64,000 nt of DNA, from positions 777,001 to 841,000 of the forward strand of contig NZ_JARVTG010000001.1 in assembly GCF_029846635.1 (NCBI RefSeq), given 5' to 3'. The translations under genes and the position numbers were made by a program. Source of the stretch: Pokkaliibacter sp. MBI-7. Its GTDB lineage: Bacteria > Pseudomonadota > Gammaproteobacteria > Pseudomonadales > Balneatricaceae. The notes beneath the pieces are model-generated. The model saw only the letters and a list, made by a program, of their open reading frames with translations, did not search any database and was not told the DNA's origin. This document shows positions 52,819 through 61,310 of the stretch, piece after piece (the first letter of the stretch is position 1; each line of letters opens with the position of its first letter).

Positions 52819-54081
52819 TCAGTTGGCCAGGCGGCGAATTTTAGCGCCCAAACGCTGCAATTTTTCTTCAATGCATTCATAACCACGATCAATGTGGTAA
52901 ATGCGATCAATTACGGTGTCACCTGATGCGACCAGACCGGCAATCACCAGGCTGGCAGAGGCGCGAAGGTCAGTAGCCATAACCGGTGCAGCTTTAAGCT
53001 GTGGAACACCTTCGATCACAGCGGTATTGCCATCGATATGCATCTTGGCCCCCATCCGCATCAACTCGTTCATATGCATGAAGCGGTTTTCGAAAATAGT
53101 TTCACGAATGATGCCTGTGCCTTCCGCAATGGTATTCAGCGTGGCGAATTGTGCCTGCATGTCTGTAGGAAAAGCAGGATAAGGGGCAGTGGTCAGACTG
53201 ACAGCCTTGGGACGCTTACCCTGCATATCCAGGCTGATCCAATCATCACCAAACTCAATTTTGGCACCGGCTTCCGTTAGCTTATGCAGCACGGCTTCCA
53301 GGATGTCAGCACGAGTATCTTTCAACAGCACCTTCCCGCCTGTTGCCGCGGCCGCAACCAGATAGGTACCGGTTTCGATGCGGTCAGGCAGTACCCGGTA
53401 GGAACATCCATGTAGTTTTTCAACACCGTAAACATGGATGGTGTCCGTGCCATGACCACGGATATCGGCGCCCATAGCAATAAGACACTCAGCCAGATCG
53501 ACCACTTCAGGTTCGCGTGCAGCGTTCTCAAGAACGGTCTCGCCCTCTGCCAGCACGGCTGCCATCAGCAGGTTTTCAGTACCTGTAACGGTCACCGTAT
53601 CAAAGAATATATGAGCACCACGCAGACGCCCCTCGACACTGGCGCGAATATAGCCATCCTCCAGTACGATTTTGGCTCCCATAGCCTCAAGGCCACGCAA
53701 GTGCAAATCCACCGGACGGCTACCAATGGCACAACCACCAGGCAAGGATACTTCTGCACGACCAAATCGCGCCACCAGTGGCCCCAATACCAGAATGGAT
53801 GCACGCATGGTTTTTACCAGCTCGTAAGGAGCGGTGACATTATCAATCTGGGTCGCATCCACCTCGACGGTCATCTTCTCGTCCATGGTCACTTCGACTC
53901 CCATGCGGCGAATCAGACCCACCATGGTAGTAACATCATGCAAGTGAGGAAGATTGGATATTTTAACGACGCCGTCGGCCAGCAAGGTGGCAGCGAGAAT
54001 GGGAAGTGCGGCGTTCTTGGCGCCAGAAATGCGAATATCTCCCTGTAGCGGCGCGCCGCCAGAGATCAACAATTTATCCAT
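52819..54081 (-). CDS. murA: UDP-N-acetylglucosamine 1-carboxyvinyltransferase MurA
   Basis: This 420-aa enzyme makes UDP-GlcNAc-enolpyruvate, the first committed peptidoglycan step. The catalytic Cys117 lies in PGGCAIGSRPVDLHL, so it should be fosfomycin-sensitive. The GAKNAALPILAATLL start is typical. ATG 54081 follows AGGAG at 7 nt; an upstream frame to 54108 is not needed. ibaG lies 13 nt upstream. Confidence 0.97.
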   Translation of the reverse strand: MDKLLISGGAPLQGDIRISGAKNAALPILAATLLADGVVKISNLPHLHDVTTMVGLIRRMGVEVTMDEKMTVEVDATQIDNVTAPYELVKTMRASILVLGPLVARFGRAEVSLPGGCAIGSRPVDLHLRGLEAMGAKIVLEDGYIRASVEGRLRGAHIFFDTVTVTGTENLLMAAVLAEGETVLENAAREPEVVDLAECLIAMGADIRGHGTDTIHVYGVEKLHGCSYRVLPDRIETGTYLVAAAATGGKVLLKDTRADILEAVLHKLTEAGAKIEFGDDWISLDMQGKRPKAVSLTTAPYPAFPTDMQAQFATLNTIAEGTGIIRETIFENRFMHMNELMRMGAKMHIDGNTAVIEGVPQLKAAPVMATDLRASASLVIAGLVASGDTVIDRIYHIDRGYECIEEKLQRLGAKIRRLAN

Positions 54082-54094
54082 AGAGCACTCCTGA

Positions 54095-54337
54095 TCAGGC
54101 GTTGACATTCTGCCACTGGGCGGGGGTATAGGCTTTGATGGTCAGAGCATGAATGCTGCCATCTGCAATTTTGTCCGCTAAACAGGAATACACCAGTTGT
54201 TGCTTCTTGACAGGTGTCATGCCATTGAATGCTTCACTGACCACAACCACCTGAAAGCTGCAACCTTCGCCCTCGGGGAAGACTTCAGCATTTGCGATAC
54301 CCGCTTGAATACGAGCTTTTACTTCTTCTACCTGCAT
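54095..54337 (-). CDS. ibaG: BolA-family protein IbaG
   Basis: This 80-aa BolA-like protein has the conserved helix-turn-strand core (VEEVKARIQAGI, FQVVVVSEAFNGM, QLVYSCLADKIADGSIHALTIKAYTP). IbaG works with monothiol glutaredoxin in iron-sulfur handling and acid stress. It lies between mlaB and murA, the usual context, but a strong hairpin separates it from mlaB. Confidence 0.95.
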   Translation of the reverse strand: MQVEEVKARIQAGIANAEVFPEGEGCSFQVVVVSEAFNGMTPVKKQQLVYSCLADKIADGSIHALTIKAYTPAQWQNVNA

Positions 54338-54384
54338 GACAACCTCAAATTAAACGATCTGCCCCGGTACGCCAAAGACAAGAC

Positions 54385-54414
54385 AACCGCCACAGGTCTG
54401 GACCTGTGGCGGTT
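54385..54414. other. Perfect 14-bp hairpin between mlaB and ibaG
   Basis: AACCGCCACAGGTC (54385-54398) pairs with GACCTGTGGCGGTT (54401-54414). The four-T run is on the plus strand side; the minus-strand transcript (mlaB to ibaG) continues GTCTTGTC, so termination there would be partial. It may attenuate or process the mla-ibaG-murA mRNA. Confidence 0.6.
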
Positions 54415-54452
54415 TTATTCCATACCAACTAATGGATACGCCAAGAGCAGCA

Positions 54453-54746
54453 CTACTGCACCACTGGTATGACGTCATCCAAATCGGTCAACTCCAATAT
54501 AGACTGCAAAGCTGGACTAACTCCGCGCAACGCAACTGTCCCGTTCATCGCTCTGGCCTTTCGCAAGGCACCAAGCAACACAGGAACGATAACCATGGAG
54601 CGAGAATGGCAACGGGAGACGTCAACAATCGTCTGGCCGCCTGCCTTCTCTACTAACTCAACGACTCTGTTACGCAACGTCTTTGCATCAGCCACAGCGA
54701 GCTCGCCATTCAAGAAGATGACGTTTTCGTCCAGAGAGGCTTCCAT
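54453..54746 (-). CDS. mlaB: STAS-domain lipid-transport protein MlaB
   Basis: This 97-aa STAS protein is the cytoplasmic partner of the MlaFE ABC transporter that moves phospholipids from the outer to the inner membrane. Position and overall pattern (NVIFLNGELAVADAKTLRN, GTVALRGVSPALQSILELTDL) fit. The usual DSxG helix start of STAS domains reads HSRS here, a notable divergence. It lies 3 nt after mlaC. Confidence 0.88.
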   Translation of the reverse strand: MEASLDENVIFLNGELAVADAKTLRNRVVELVEKAGGQTIVDVSRCHSRSMVIVPVLLGALRKARAMNGTVALRGVSPALQSILELTDLDDVIPVVQ

Positions 54747-54749
54747 GAG

Positions 54750-55370
54750 TTACTCCTTGACCGCTACAGTCCAGGTATTGATAACCTTATCCATATCCTG
54801 CTCACGGTTCATGGCTTCGGCAAACTGATTACGGAAGTTGAGCCCTACGTTGATGCCATCAAGCGTCACGTTATATACCAGCCACTGGCTTCCTTTCTTG
54901 TGCATGCTGTACTCAATACGATAGGTTTTGCCGTCAGTGGTAGCAAAATCAAAACGCACGCTGGCTTTGCCATCACGATCCCCACCCTGGCTTGGCACTA
55001 CCTGGTATTTATCCAGTGTAATAACCTGCAACGCCTTGGTGAAAGTGCGAATAACCGTGGTCTTAAACTGATCAGCAAAGGCGGCTTTCTGTGCATCACT
55101 TGCCTGACGGTAATAATGCGCCATGACGCCCTTGGACAAGCTGTCGAAGTCAACTACCGGCGACACTGTTGCATCGACTTCACCATACAGAGTTTCAAAA
55201 TTCTCCTGCTGACGCATAGCCGGATCTTTCATCAGCTGCAGCATGGCATCAGTGGTTTTGACCACTACATCTTTAGCATCATCCCAATCTGACGCCCGTG
55301 CCGTGCCAGCTACCGCCACAGCCGCCAGCACAACAAACGCCATAGCGGCTTTCCATACCTGTTTAACCAT
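54750..55370 (-). CDS. mlaC: Periplasmic phospholipid-binding protein MlaC
   Basis: This 206-aa protein has a signal peptide (about 1-26, ending ARA) and the Tol_Ttg2 domain (VSPVVDFDSLSKGVMAHYYRQASDAQKAAFADQF and GKTYRIEYSMHKKGSQWLVYNVTLDGIN). It ferries phospholipid between MlaA at the outer membrane and MlaD. A GTG at 55379 is an alternative start. A gap of 130 nt separates it from mlaD. Confidence 0.95.
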   Translation of the reverse strand: MVKQVWKAAMAFVVLAAVAVAGTARASDWDDAKDVVVKTTDAMLQLMKDPAMRQQENFETLYGEVDATVSPVVDFDSLSKGVMAHYYRQASDAQKAAFADQFKTTVIRTFTKALQVITLDKYQVVPSQGGDRDGKASVRFDFATTDGKTYRIEYSMHKKGSQWLVYNVTLDGINVGLNFRNQFAEAMNREQDMDKVINTWTVAVKE

Positions 55371-55500
55371 GTTACTCACTTACCCTCACGTGCAATTACC
55401 TGCCAACTCACAGTAAACAGACATTCAATCTGCAATTCCTCGAAAGCACCTCACTGCCTGTCAGCGAGATCAGATCAAGGAGCCTCTGCGTCAGAGCTGA

Positions 55501-55959
55501 CTATTTTTTGGTCTGACTGGAAAGAAACTTGCCAATCAGGTCTTCCAGCACCAGTGCTGACTGGGTGTACTCAATGGTATCCCCGTCCTTCAGCATGGTG
55601 TCATCGGCTCCTACCTGTATGCCGATATATTTCTCTCCCAACAAGCCCGAGGTGAGGATCATTGCAGAACTGTCCGTACTCAGATAGTTGACGCTCTGAT
55701 TGATCTGCATTTCCACCCTGGCGCGAAAATCCTTGGGATCCAGCTGAATACTGGTCACCCGACCAATAGCAACCCCGGCAATAGTGACCTTCGAGCGCGA
55801 GGTAAGGCCGCCGATGTTATCAAAGCGGGCATAGACTTTGTAAGTTGGCTCGGACGCTGAAAACGTCAAACCACTAACTTTGACAGCCAACACCAGCAAC
55901 GCAGCGATCCCCGCCAACATCAGTACACCAACACTTAACTCCAGCGTTCGCACTTTCAT
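55501..55959 (-). CDS. mlaD: MCE-domain protein MlaD
   Basis: This 152-aa protein has one N-terminal transmembrane helix and one MCE domain (YKVYARFDNIGGLTSRSKVTIAGVAIGRV). It forms a hexameric ring over the MlaFE transporter that channels lipid. ATG 55959 is one base after the mlaE stop; a TTG at 55974 inside mlaE is less likely. Confidence 0.96.
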   Translation of the reverse strand: MKVRTLELSVGVLMLAGIAALLVLAVKVSGLTFSASEPTYKVYARFDNIGGLTSRSKVTIAGVAIGRVTSIQLDPKDFRARVEMQINQSVNYLSTDSSAMILTSGLLGEKYIGIQVGADDTMLKDGDTIEYTQSALVLEDLIGKFLSSQTKK

Positions 55960-55960
55960 C

Positions 55961-56743
55961 CTAAAAATCTCCAAACATCAGTGCAGTTAGCACAAAGTCC
56001 AGCCCTAGCACTGCCAGGGAAGAATACACAACCGTACGGGTAGTCGCTTTACTGATACCTTCAGATGTCGGCACCAGATCATAGCCCTGAAACACTGCGA
56101 TCCAGGTCACCACCGCACCGAACACTACCGCCTTGATCATGCCGTTGATCACATCATCAGCGAAATCAACCGAGTTCTGCATATTGGCCCAGAATGAGCC
56201 AGAGTCGACTCCCAACCAGTCCACACTGACCAGCGATCCACCCCAGATACCCACTACGTTGAAGATCGCCACGAGCACAGGCAGTGATATAAACCCTGCC
56301 CAGAATCGAGGGGCTATGATACGCCGCAGCGGATCAACCCCAATCATTTCCATGCTGGCCAACTGTTCCGTGGCCTTCATTAATCCGATTTCAGCTGTCA
56401 GCGCTGACCCAGCCCGACCAGCAAACAACAGTGCAGCGACAACCGGAGCCAGCTCACGCGTCAAGGTGAGCGCTACCATTTGTCCAACAGCTTGCTCTGA
56501 CCCGTAATCCACCAGAATGGTATAGCCCTGCAACCCCAGAACCATGCCGATAAACAAGGCAGACACGACAATGATGATCAACGACAGAACGCCGACAAAA
56601 TAAAGCTGCCGGACTAACAGAGGAAACTGTACGCGCCAGTCAGGTGCAGCCACCAACGCTTGGTACATTGTCAGTCCGGATCGCCCCAATACCGTAAAGA
56701 TATTGAGCGTGGACCGACCAACACCAGCCACCCAGTCAAGCAT
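55961..56743 (-). CDS. mlaE: ABC transporter permease MlaE
   Basis: This 260-aa permease has about five to six transmembrane helices and the family core VDYGSEQAVGQMVALTLTRELAPVVAALLFAGRAGSALTAEIG. It forms the MlaFEDB complex in the inner membrane. AGGAG precedes the ATG, and the gene starts 12 nt after mlaF. Confidence 0.96.
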   Translation of the reverse strand: MLDWVAGVGRSTLNIFTVLGRSGLTMYQALVAAPDWRVQFPLLVRQLYFVGVLSLIIIVVSALFIGMVLGLQGYTILVDYGSEQAVGQMVALTLTRELAPVVAALLFAGRAGSALTAEIGLMKATEQLASMEMIGVDPLRRIIAPRFWAGFISLPVLVAIFNVVGIWGGSLVSVDWLGVDSGSFWANMQNSVDFADDVINGMIKAVVFGAVVTWIAVFQGYDLVPTSEGISKATTRTVVYSSLAVLGLDFVLTALMFGDF

Positions 56744-56755
56744 CTAACACACTCC

Positions 56756-57553
56756 TCAGCTAAATTGCTCGGCAACAGACATGGCAGGGTAATGAAAAGG
56801 TACGGGACCATCAGGCAGCCCCTGAATGAACTGTTTTACCTGCATCTGGTCAGTTGCCTGCAACTCCTCAGGAGTTCCCCGCGCCAGAACCTGACCATCA
56901 GCAACGACATAGACATAGTCCGCAATACTGAAGGTCTCCTGAATATCATGGGAGACGATGATTGCAGTGTGGCCCAGCGCCTTGTTCAGCTTACTGATCA
57001 GCTGCACGACTACCCCCATAGCAATGGGGTCTTGCCCGGCAAACGGCTCGTCATACATGACGATATCCGGGTCCAGCGCAATGGCACGTGCCAGCGCCAC
57101 ACGCCTTGCCATACCACCAGACAGCTCCGCTGGCATCAGCTCTGCGGCACCACGCAATCCGACTGCCTGCAATTTCAGCAGCACCAGATCACTGATCATG
57201 TCTTCGGGTAACTGAGTATGCACGCGCAGCGGGAAGGCAACATTTTCAAAAACGCTCAGGTCTGAAAACAATGCTCCAGACTGAAACAACATGCCCATCC
57301 GCGAACGCACGGCAAACAGCTGTTTACGGCTCATTCTGGCAATATTCTTGCCCGCAACTTCGATGGTGCCAGCATCGGGTTTGAGCTGCCCACCGATCAG
57401 CCGCAGCAGGGTCGTTTTTCCTGTACCACTTGGGCCCATGATGGCGGTAATTTTCCCCTGAGGGATATCAATGTTCACCTCATCATAAATAGCCCGCTCC
57501 CCCCGATAAAAACTCATGTCGCGAACGCGAACAATAACGTTATCAGACACCAT
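56756..57553 (-). CDS. mlaF: ABC transporter ATP-binding protein MlaF
   Basis: This 265-aa ATPase has Walker A GPSGTGKTT (40-48), the signature LSGGMARR and Walker B IVMYDEPFAGQDP. It powers MlaE. First gene of the mlaFEDCB-ibaG-murA operon; a GTG one codon downstream (57550) is an alternative start. The Na/Ca exchanger gene yrbG found here in E. coli is absent. Confidence 0.97.
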   Translation of the reverse strand: MVSDNVIVRVRDMSFYRGERAIYDEVNIDIPQGKITAIMGPSGTGKTTLLRLIGGQLKPDAGTIEVAGKNIARMSRKQLFAVRSRMGMLFQSGALFSDLSVFENVAFPLRVHTQLPEDMISDLVLLKLQAVGLRGAAELMPAELSGGMARRVALARAIALDPDIVMYDEPFAGQDPIAMGVVVQLISKLNKALGHTAIIVSHDIQETFSIADYVYVVADGQVLARGTPEELQATDQMQVKQFIQGLPDGPVPFHYPAMSVAEQFS

Positions 57554-57910
57554 AATCCCTCACTGGGCGGTCGGCGGTTTAAAAAAGCGCAAATCATAAC
57601 ATGATGCCTGCGCGACCAACATCCCGCATGAATGTTGCGTTTCAACTCGACCAGCCAACGACTGACGTATGCTAATCCAGGAGCCATGCTGATTCAGCCC
57701 GATGCTGTTATGGCCATCTGCATCGTCAACATCAACCCTCATATACAAACTGTTGCATTCGTCAGTAACACTGACGAAACCCCGGCAAACCGGCATACGT
57801 CTGAATATTCCCTGACAACTCTGCATGCGTAGCCACAGCGCAAAGCGTTTAGCATAAAAAAAATAATGCTATTATCGGCACCTATTTTGCTAATAACCGA
57901 GCTGGAGCGC
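57554..57910. other. Divergent promoter region between mlaF and kdsD
   Basis: No convincing gene; a 66-codon plus-strand frame (57632-57832) lacks a ribosome site. A minus-strand -10-like TATGAT (57598-57593) probably serves mlaF. An A-rich tract followed by TATTAT (57870-57875) probably serves kdsD. The -35 elements are weak on both sides. Confidence 0.4.
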
Positions 57911-58882
57911 ATGAGTCACCCTCACGATTTCCTGGCAAGTGCACAACGCACCATTCGTATAGAAGCCGATGCAGTTGCTTCACTACAACAACAACTTGGC
58001 GAACACTTCAATGCAGCCTGCCAACTGATGCTGAGCTGCACAGGACGTGTCGTGGTCATCGGCATGGGCAAGTCAGGGCACATTGGCAATAAAATTGCTG
58101 CAACCCTGGCCAGCACCGGCACTCCCAGCTTTTTCGTGCACCCGGCAGAGGCCAGCCACGGCGATATGGGGATGATTACCACTGCGGACGTGGTATTGGC
58201 ACTTTCAAACTCTGGCGAAACCCCAGAGGTTCTCAACCTCATCCCTCTGCTGAAGAGACTGCGAATCCCCCTGATCAGCATGACGGGGAATGCCAGCTCC
58301 AGCCTGGCAACAGCTGCTGATGTACACATTACCCTGAGTATTGATGAAGAGGCTTGCCCACTAGGCTTGGCACCGACCAGCAGCACGACCGTTGCGCTGG
58401 TCATGGGCGATGCACTGGCCGTTGCCCTACTCGAAGCGAGGGGGTTCACAGCAGAAGACTTCGCCTTCTCTCACCCTGGTGGCAGCCTGGGCCGGCGTTT
58501 GTTACTACGCGCGCGGGATCTCATGCATGGAGATGAACAGTTACCTCAGGTGAGTCCCGACACCCTGCTGCGCGACTCGTTGCTGGAAATTACACGTAAG
58601 GGCCTTGGCCTCACTACGGTAACAGACGAAAGCGGCCAACTCTGTGGCATCTTCACCGACGGCGACTTGCGTCGGGCACTAGACCAACGCCTGGACCTGC
58701 ATTCGCTGCCCATCAGCGATGTCATGACACGTGGCTGCAAGACCATCAATCCGGAACTGCTGGCCGCTGAGGCGCTCAACCTGATGGAACAATGGAGTAT
58801 TACCGCCCTGGTAGTCGTAGAGCAAAACAAACCGGTCGGCATTCTGCACATGCACGACCTGATCAAAGCGGGAGTAGTGTGA
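57911..58882 (+). CDS. kdsD: D-arabinose 5-phosphate isomerase KdsD
   Basis: This 323-aa enzyme makes arabinose 5-phosphate for Kdo. It has an N-terminal SIS domain (GMGKSGH, 51-57; FFVHPAEASHGDMGMI) and a CBS pair at the C-terminus (about 205-323). ATG 57911 follows GGAG; an upstream ATG at 57866 lies on the presumed promoter and is unlikely. kdsC follows with one base between. Confidence 0.96.
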   Translation: MSHPHDFLASAQRTIRIEADAVASLQQQLGEHFNAACQLMLSCTGRVVVIGMGKSGHIGNKIAATLASTGTPSFFVHPAEASHGDMGMITTADVVLALSNSGETPEVLNLIPLLKRLRIPLISMTGNASSSLATAADVHITLSIDEEACPLGLAPTSSTTVALVMGDALAVALLEARGFTAEDFAFSHPGGSLGRRLLLRARDLMHGDEQLPQVSPDTLLRDSLLEITRKGLGLTTVTDESGQLCGIFTDGDLRRALDQRLDLHSLPISDVMTRGCKTINPELLAAEALNLMEQWSITALVVVEQNKPVGILHMHDLIKAGVV

Positions 58883-58883
58883 C

Positions 58884-59429
58884 ATGGCTCAGGAAAGCAC
58901 TCTGGACTCACTGCTACTGCAACGCGCACAGCGAATCACCATGCTGATCATGGATGTCGACGGCGTTCTGACCGACGGTCGCCTGTATTTTGCTGAAGAG
59001 GGCTACGAGTTAAAAGCGTTCAACTCCCTTGATGGTCACGGCATCAAGATGCTGCACAAGGTGGGTATCAAAACAGCAATCATTACTGGCAGGCGCTCTG
59101 CTCTGGTAGCAAAACGAGCAAAGGATCTCGGCATTCACTTTTTATTTCAGGGCAGAGAAGACAAGCTGGACGCACTGGAAGAGCTGCGTCAGGAACATCA
59201 GATCGACATGGAAAACATTGCCTACATTGGTGATGACTGGCCAGACCTGCCGGTACTACGTCGTGTCGGACTGGCAGTGACAGTACCCAATGCCGCCCCT
59301 GCGCTGCAGCCCCACACCCACTACTGTTGCCAGCGCAACGGCGGCGAAGGCGCTGTCAGGGAGCTATGCGAGCTGATACTGACAGCACAGCAGAAGCTGT
59401 CGGCCTGCTTGCAACCCTATCTGGACTGA
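58884..59429 (+). CDS. kdsC: 3-deoxy-D-manno-octulosonate 8-phosphate phosphatase KdsC
   Basis: This 181-aa HAD phosphatase removes phosphate from Kdo8P. The nucleophile motif DVDGVLTDG contains D24 and D26, and the later IGDDWPDLPVLRRVG provides the metal ligands. It works directly after KdsD and KdsA in Kdo synthesis. It is co-transcribed with kdsD and lptC. Confidence 0.97.
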   Translation: MAQESTLDSLLLQRAQRITMLIMDVDGVLTDGRLYFAEEGYELKAFNSLDGHGIKMLHKVGIKTAIITGRRSALVAKRAKDLGIHFLFQGREDKLDALEELRQEHQIDMENIAYIGDDWPDLPVLRRVGLAVTVPNAAPALQPHTHYCCQRNGGEGAVRELCELILTAQQKLSACLQPYLD

Positions 59430-59457
59430 GTAAGAAGCAGAAAATGGGGGTGGACAC

Positions 59458-60021
59458 ATGTCCCTGAAGAACCGAGTTATCCTGATTCTGGCCTTCGTAC
59501 TTATTGGGATTGCACTGCTGCGCTATGATCTGCGTGAGCCAGATCAGCCAGTACTCAGTCTGGAGGTGCTTGATGGCGAGAAAGCAGACTCCTACGCCAC
59601 TGGCATCACCACTGAGCGCTTTGATCAAAACGGACAGCTGGCATCAAGCGTATTCTCACCACGCGTCGACCATTTTCAGTCGAAGGGGGTGAGCTTGTTA
59701 CAGATGCCTGATATCCGCACCTGGTCCCAAGACGGAGAGTGGCATACCACGGCCAGAAATGGTCGTTACTATGATGCCGACGAACATATTGAACTGGAAA
59801 ACAATGTTGTAATTGATCGCCAGCCACCACAAAACCCAATAACCATGGCAACAGAATGGCTGCGCATTGATTCACACCTTGAGCAAGCGTCAACAGATAG
59901 ACCGGTGGTCATTACAGCCCCGGATGGCATTGCAGAGGCTACAGGCATGACTGCCGACTGGGCCAGCAACCGAGTAACCCTTCTCTCTCAGGTAAGAGCC
60001 ACCTATGAAACAGCTCGTTAG
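59458..60021 (+). CDS. lptC: LPS export system protein LptC
   Basis: This 187-aa protein has a short cytoplasmic end, one transmembrane helix (about 6-21) and a periplasmic beta-jellyroll domain with the family's FDQNGQLASSVFSPRVDHF and WHTTARNGRY segments. It receives LPS from LptB2FG and passes it to LptA. Its end overlaps lptA by 17 nt. Confidence 0.94.
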   Translation: MSLKNRVILILAFVLIGIALLRYDLREPDQPVLSLEVLDGEKADSYATGITTERFDQNGQLASSVFSPRVDHFQSKGVSLLQMPDIRTWSQDGEWHTTARNGRYYDADEHIELENNVVIDRQPPQNPITMATEWLRIDSHLEQASTDRPVVITAPDGIAEATGMTADWASNRVTLLSQVRATYETAR

Positions 60022-60511
60022 ACTCGCATTCGGCGCAGCCATACTCTTTCCGACTCTGGCCATGGCACTCCCTGAAGACCGGGAAAAACCTGTACACATC
60101 GTCTCTGATCAGGCGGTATTGGACGATGCCAAAGGTACCGTCACCTACACAGGGAACGTCAAGCTGACTCAGGGAACCCTGGAAATCAATGCAGACAAGG
60201 TCGTGCTGTATGTCGTCAACAACGAGCTGACCAAGGCCTTTGCATACGGCAAACCTGCGCACTACCAGCAATTACCCAGCCCGGATCAGCCCCTGACCCA
60301 TGCCTACGGCCTGACTCTGGAATATGACCTGACCGCAGAGACAGTGACTGCCATTGAACAGGCAAAGCTGACTCAGAATCAGGACACTTTTACCGGCGAA
60401 CGTATCACTTACGACATTACCAAACGCACGGTAAATGCATTCAGTGCTCAGGGCAGCAGTGGCAAGCGTGTTGAGATGATCCTGCAACCAAAGAAAAAAG
60501 CGACCCCATGA
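60005..60511 (+). CDS. lptA: LPS transport periplasmic protein LptA
   Basis: This 168-aa protein has a signal peptide (about 1-21) and an OstA-like beta-jellyroll domain (VHIVSDQAVLDDAKGTVTYTGNV, INADKVVLYV). It forms the bridge that carries LPS across the periplasm. It overlaps lptC by 17 nt and lptB by 4 nt. Confidence 0.96.
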   Translation: MKQLVRLAFGAAILFPTLAMALPEDREKPVHIVSDQAVLDDAKGTVTYTGNVKLTQGTLEINADKVVLYVVNNELTKAFAYGKPAHYQQLPSPDQPLTHAYGLTLEYDLTAETVTAIEQAKLTQNQDTFTGERITYDITKRTVNAFSAQGSSGKRVEMILQPKKKATP

Positions 60512-61233
60512 GCACATTACATGCACAACACCTGGCCAAAGCCTACAAGAAACGTCAGGTGGTCAAGGATGTATCCGTGAAGGTCAGTCGCGGCGAAATT
60601 GTTGGGTTACTTGGCCCAAATGGCGCGGGCAAAACCACCTGTTTTTATATGATTGTTGGCCTCGTTGCTTCAGACAAAGGCCGTATCCTGCTGGATGAGC
60701 AGGATCTCACCACTCTTCCTGTTCACGGCCGTGCACGAGCGGGAATTGGCTATCTACCGCAAGAAGCATCGATTTTCCGCAAGCTCAGCGTGAAGGACAA
60801 CATCCTGGCGATCCTCGAAACCCGAGCAGAGCTGAGCAAGGCAAGTCGTCTGGAGCTTATGGAATCCTTGCTAAAAGAGTTCCACATTACGCACATTCGC
60901 GATAGTCTGGGCATGAGTTTGTCTGGCGGCGAGCGACGTCGGGTGGAAATTGCCAGGGCATTAGCCATGGAACCTGACTTCATTTTGCTGGATGAACCTT
61001 TTGCAGGTGTTGACCCGATATCCGTCAGTGACATTCAACAGATCATTCGTCATTTGAAGTCACGGGGCATTGGAGTGCTGATCACCGACCATAACGTCAG
61101 GGAAACCCTGTCGATTTGTGATCATGCCTATATTGTTAGCGATGGGACCATTCTCGCAGAGGGAGATGCCGATGCTATTCTTCAACATGAACAAGTACGG
61201 CAGGTCTATCTGGGCGAAAACTTCCGCTTTTGA
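60508..61233 (+). CDS. lptB: LPS export ABC transporter ATP-binding protein LptB
   Basis: This 241-aa ATPase has Walker A GPNGAGKTT (36-44), signature LSGGERRRVE and Walker B FILLDEPFAGVDP. It powers extraction of LPS from the inner membrane with LptFG, which are encoded elsewhere. A weak stem-loop follows before rpoN. Confidence 0.97.
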   Translation: MSTLHAQHLAKAYKKRQVVKDVSVKVSRGEIVGLLGPNGAGKTTCFYMIVGLVASDKGRILLDEQDLTTLPVHGRARAGIGYLPQEASIFRKLSVKDNILAILETRAELSKASRLELMESLLKEFHITHIRDSLGMSLSGGERRRVEIARALAMEPDFILLDEPFAGVDPISVSDIQQIIRHLKSRGIGVLITDHNVRETLSICDHAYIVSDGTILAEGDADAILQHEQVRQVYLGENFRF

Positions 61234-61243
61234 GCAGCCCGGC

Positions 61244-61267
61244 ATGGCGGCAATAACACGCCATTTT
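61244..61267 (+). terminator. Weak stem-loop between lptB and rpoN
   Basis: ATGGCG (61244-61249) pairs with CGCCAT (61259-61264), followed by TTT. The 6-bp stem and short U-run suggest partial termination at most. Confidence 0.4.
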
Positions 61268-61310
61268 CAAGCCTGATCCGATGAGTCAAGAAGTATCTTC
61301 GTAGCCAAAT

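Noticed and set aside
57632..57832. 66-codon open frame between mlaF and kdsD
   Set aside because: No ribosome site or recognisable domain, and it lies in a divergent promoter region.
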